A stretch of DNA of 8,793 nt from Chlorobiota bacterium (GTDB taxonomy: Bacteria > Bacteroidota > Ignavibacteria > SZUA-365 > JAADGX01): assembly GCA_013152135.1 (NCBI GenBank), contig JAADGX010000124.1, positions 1 through 8,793 on the forward strand, in the 5' to 3' direction. A program made the position numbers and the translations under genes. Below the pieces are notes generated by a model that had not been told where the DNA came from, made no database searches, and saw only the letters and a list, made by a program, of their open reading frames with translations. Below, in pieces: positions 6,452 to 8,793 of the stretch (position 1 is the first letter of the stretch; the number at the start of each line of letters is the position of its first letter).

Positions 6452-8547
6452 TCAGTTTTCTTCCACCCGCAGGTACTTGAAAAACCATACCAACGCGCGC
6501 TCGATGCTGTCATGGTAATTCGCGGGTTTTCTCCGCAAACCATGCCCTTCGCCGTCGTAGACGACGAATTCCACCTCGCGTCCCAGTTCCTTCAGCGCCT
6601 GGTACATTTCCTGCGAATTGGCAAGATTGGTGTACTTGTCCTTGGTACCGTGGAGGATGAGAACCGGCGTCGTGATGTTCGTGACGTAAAAAGCAGGCGA
6701 GCGCTGCACGAACAGGTTGTTCATGTCAATGGGACGCTCCCAGTAATTGTACCCGAAATACATCTGCTCGAACGACGGCTGGAACGAGTTGCTCCAGTCC
6801 GTGAACCAACTGAAGATGCCGTACATGGACACGGCGGCCTTGAACCGGTTCGTCTGGGAATGATCCAATTGGTCAGGTACCCGCCGTAGCTGCCGCCCAT
6901 GACACCCATGCGTGTCGTGTCGATGAATCCCTGTGCGGCAACGTAGTCGATCGCGGCCATGGCATCACGGTAGTCGCCGCCCCCGAGATCGTAGCGATTG
7001 GATTGACTGAAAACGTCGGTGTAGCCGGAACTGCCTCGGACGTTGGGGAGCAGGCAGACGAACCCGGCCCCGGCAAGTACGGGCGCCATGTATCGTTGCA
7101 TGAAAACGTCGCGGTAATGCCCGTAGGGTCCACCGTGCACCAGGAGCACGAGAGGGTATTTCTTCCCGGAACTGAATCCCGGAGGCGTGAGCACGAGGGC
7201 CTCGATATCGAACTTGTCATCCGTTGAGCGAAACGAGATCACGCGCTGGTCGCCCAGGCGAAAACGCTCCAGTTGGTGCGAAAACGCGGTCAACGGAGTG
7301 AGTTTGCTCCGATCGAGAACGGCGATCTCCTTCAGACTCGTTCGATCCTGGACACCGCAAAACACGGCGCCGGATTCCGACGCGACGGACAGGTCGGACA
7401 GCACGACGTTGTCGCCCGCCATGCGGTTCATCTTTCCGCTCCCGGGATCAAGGCTGTACACGCGCGTGTACATGCCTTCGTCCACCTGCGCCAGAAGCAG
7501 TCCGCTTTTCGTCCAGGCGAAGTCCTTGACAGAGAAATCGAAATCACCGGTGAGGTTTTTCATGCCGCTCCCGTCCACGTCGATGATGGAGAGATCGGTC
7601 TCGGCAAACTCGATGTCGGGAACGGTCTGTGTGATGAACGCCACCTTCTTCCCATCCGGCGAAAAACGCGGCGACGTCTCCGGTCCGGGAGCATCGGTCA
7701 ACTGCCGTAACGTCCCGTCCAGGCTCATGACGAACAGGCCGAACTTCTGCTCGTCGTTGTACTCGCCGGTGTGATTGCTCTGGAAGACGATGAGGTTGCC
7801 GTCGGGCGAGAACCGCAGGTTGGTAACACCCCGATCCACAGCCGCGAGAAAGGAAGCCGCGCCGGTCCTGGGATCGAGAAGGTAGAGAACTTTCCCCGGC
7901 TTGGGGTCGCGGCTGGAGCGAGCGGTGGTTTTCAGTCCGCGCCGACTCTCCTCCTTCGACATGGATTCCTCCGTAAGCAGGACGATCACGCTGCCGGTGG
8001 GCGACCATGCGTATTCTTCAACGCCGTTCTCCAGGGCGGTCATGGCATGCGCTTCCCCGCCGTCCGAAAAAGGCAGGGCGAAAAGCTGTGTACTTTCCCC
8101 GCCGCGGGGGCGCTCCCGCGTGGAAAGGAATGTCAGGATATTCCCGTCGGGAGACCACGCCGGGGACCAGCAACTCGCCGCCGACGTGGTGACCTGCCAG
8201 GCGTTCTTGTCAAGGACACGCAAGACGTGGACCTGGGTCTGCCAGCCCTGAAAGTCCGCCGTTGGTCTCCGAATAGTGAAAGCGACGTACTTGCCGTCGG
8301 GCGATGCGGCCAGGCTTCGCGGGTATTCCAGTCCGAGGTAATCGCGGATGGTAAGAGGTCTCTTTTTCCCCGAGAATGCTTTTACCGCGTCCGTCCACAG
8401 GGCCGTACCCTGGATTTGCTCTCCCTCCGTGCGAGGGACGCCCTTTTTCAAGAGTTCGTACAAGAGTTGCCTGGGAATCGTGTCCTGCCCGTAAAGCGGA
8501 GCAAACAGGAAAGCAACCGTAAAAAGAGTTAATACTACCGCTCGCAT
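6452..8547 (-). pseudogene. Exported S9 family serine peptidase (prolyl oligopeptidase/acylaminoacyl-peptidase type), frame broken by one missing base
   Basis: Restoring one base gives a 698-residue peptidase of normal length. The start is ATG 8547: AGGAG (8557-8553) lies 5 bases upstream and the signal peptide MRAVVLTLFTVAFLFAPLYG begins there, whereas the longer frame to 8622 adds 25 residues ahead of it. The N-terminal beta-propeller shows PD40-type repeats SPDGKYVAF (82-90), SPDGNILTF (132-140), SPTGSVIVL (182-190), SPDGNLIVF (247-255) and SPDGKKVAF (296-304). The alpha/beta-hydrolase domain has HGGP (471-474), nucleophile Ser553 in GGSYGGYLTNW, and, in the shifted frame, Asp637 in HGTKDKYT and His669 in GEGHG. 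The first frame runs on out of register to a stop at 6721; the second is open from about 6868 to the stop at 6452. With the full triad present it is either a sequencing error or a very recent pseudogene. It should cleave oligopeptides in the periplasm or outside the cell. Confidence 0.9.
6854..6868 (-). other. Frameshift site in the S9 peptidase gene
   Basis: Upstream the frame reads NWII (Asn560, Trp561, then ATC ATT at 6864-6859). Downstream the correct frame resumes as QTNRFKAAV from CAG at 6856-6854. Between ATT and CAG only CC is left for a codon, so one base appears to be missing. With one base restored the segment reads NWII-x-QTNRFKAAV, which has the length and pattern of homologues (NWIVGQTNRFKAAV type). 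The nearby CCC (6858-6856) is a short run where a base could have been lost. No classical X XXY YYZ slippery heptamer is present. Confidence 0.8.
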
Positions 8548-8628
8548 CGTGTCTCCTCTCGTTGAAAATGGCTCAAGCGAAAACAGGGAAATACATTTTT
8601 CCGAGATTTCCATGATCCGCATGTATGT

Positions 8629-8634
8629 ATAATA
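8629..8634 (-). promoter_or_regulatory. Possible -10 element of the S9 peptidase gene
   Basis: The minus strand reads TATTAT at 8634-8629, one mismatch from TATAAT, about 82 bases before the ATG at 8547. No convincing -35 or Bacteroidota -33 element is found at the right distance. The same bases read TATAAT on the plus strand (8628-8633). A perfect 10-bp palindrome TTCCATGGAA (8639-8648) lies immediately upstream and could be an operator or chance. Confidence 0.2.
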
Positions 8635-8793
8635 CGGATTCCATGGAAGTCACGGAACCGGAATACTCGATTCCGAGGAAATGTTAAAAGCCTCCATAAC
8701 ACGCGGCCATACTTGCGGTTACAGGTCTTACCAACCATCGCGGATCTCCCAGCGCAAAATGCCGGGTCTTGAAAGTGAACCAATTACCGGATC

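Noticed and set aside
7771..8532. Plus-strand open frame of 253 codons antisense to the S9 propeller domain
   Set aside because: The propeller repeats on the minus strand explain this DNA; the antisense product has no family character.
8535..8783. Minus-strand open frame of 82 codons overlapping the S9 start
   Set aside because: It overlaps the well-supported S9 ribosome site, signal peptide start and likely promoter, and its translation is unremarkable.
8681..8793. Plus-strand ATG at 8681 open to the right edge (37 codons)
   Set aside because: GAGGA lies only one base from the ATG, the peptide is not recognisable, and too little is visible to call a partial gene.

Overview
The window looks like chromosomal DNA of a moderately GC-rich bacterium from the Fibrobacteres-Chlorobi-Bacteroidetes (FCB) group. 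Two things point there. One is a type IX secretion (Por) sorting tail at the C-terminus of the M1 aminopeptidase. The other is a DUF5916 outer-membrane-type protein, a family common in Bacteroidota, Ignavibacteriota, Rhodothermota and relatives. I cannot fix the genus. There are no RNA genes, CRISPR arrays, phage genes, integrases or insertion sequences that I can see.

Layout. Bases 1-267 (minus strand) hold the N-terminal 89 codons of a plant-like hydroxypyruvate reductase / glycerate dehydrogenase that runs off the left edge. It is transcribed divergently from 393-2732 (plus), a 779-codon frame for an exported DUF5916 protein with a CBM9-like N-terminal domain and a C-terminal beta-barrel. 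A convincing rho-independent terminator (2868-2911) follows it. Bases 3061-5742 (minus) encode a complete secreted M1 zinc aminopeptidase with a T9SS tail. Bases 6452-8547 (minus) encode an exported S9 (prolyl oligopeptidase/acylaminoacyl-peptidase type) serine peptidase. Its reading frame is broken by an apparent one-base deletion between the catalytic Ser and the catalytic Asp/His.

Between the two peptidase genes lies a 709-base non-coding island (5743-6451). It is unusually rich in repeats: degenerate G-rich and TTCGTGG words, a GCCGGGA inverted repeat enclosing a GGAGGCGCC palindrome, a GCCCC/GGGGC hairpin, two hairpins with identical TGAA tetraloops, and an alternating 8-mer tandem repeat. 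It resembles the interspersed palindromic intergenic elements of FCB genomes and is the least explained part of the window.

The three complete or near-complete genes all carry Sec signal peptides. The two peptidases could together degrade peptides outside the cytoplasm: S9 as an endo- or oligopeptidase, M1 trimming N-terminal residues. That link is inference from adjacency; they are not a tight operon. I found no evidence for a novel defence or mobile system here.
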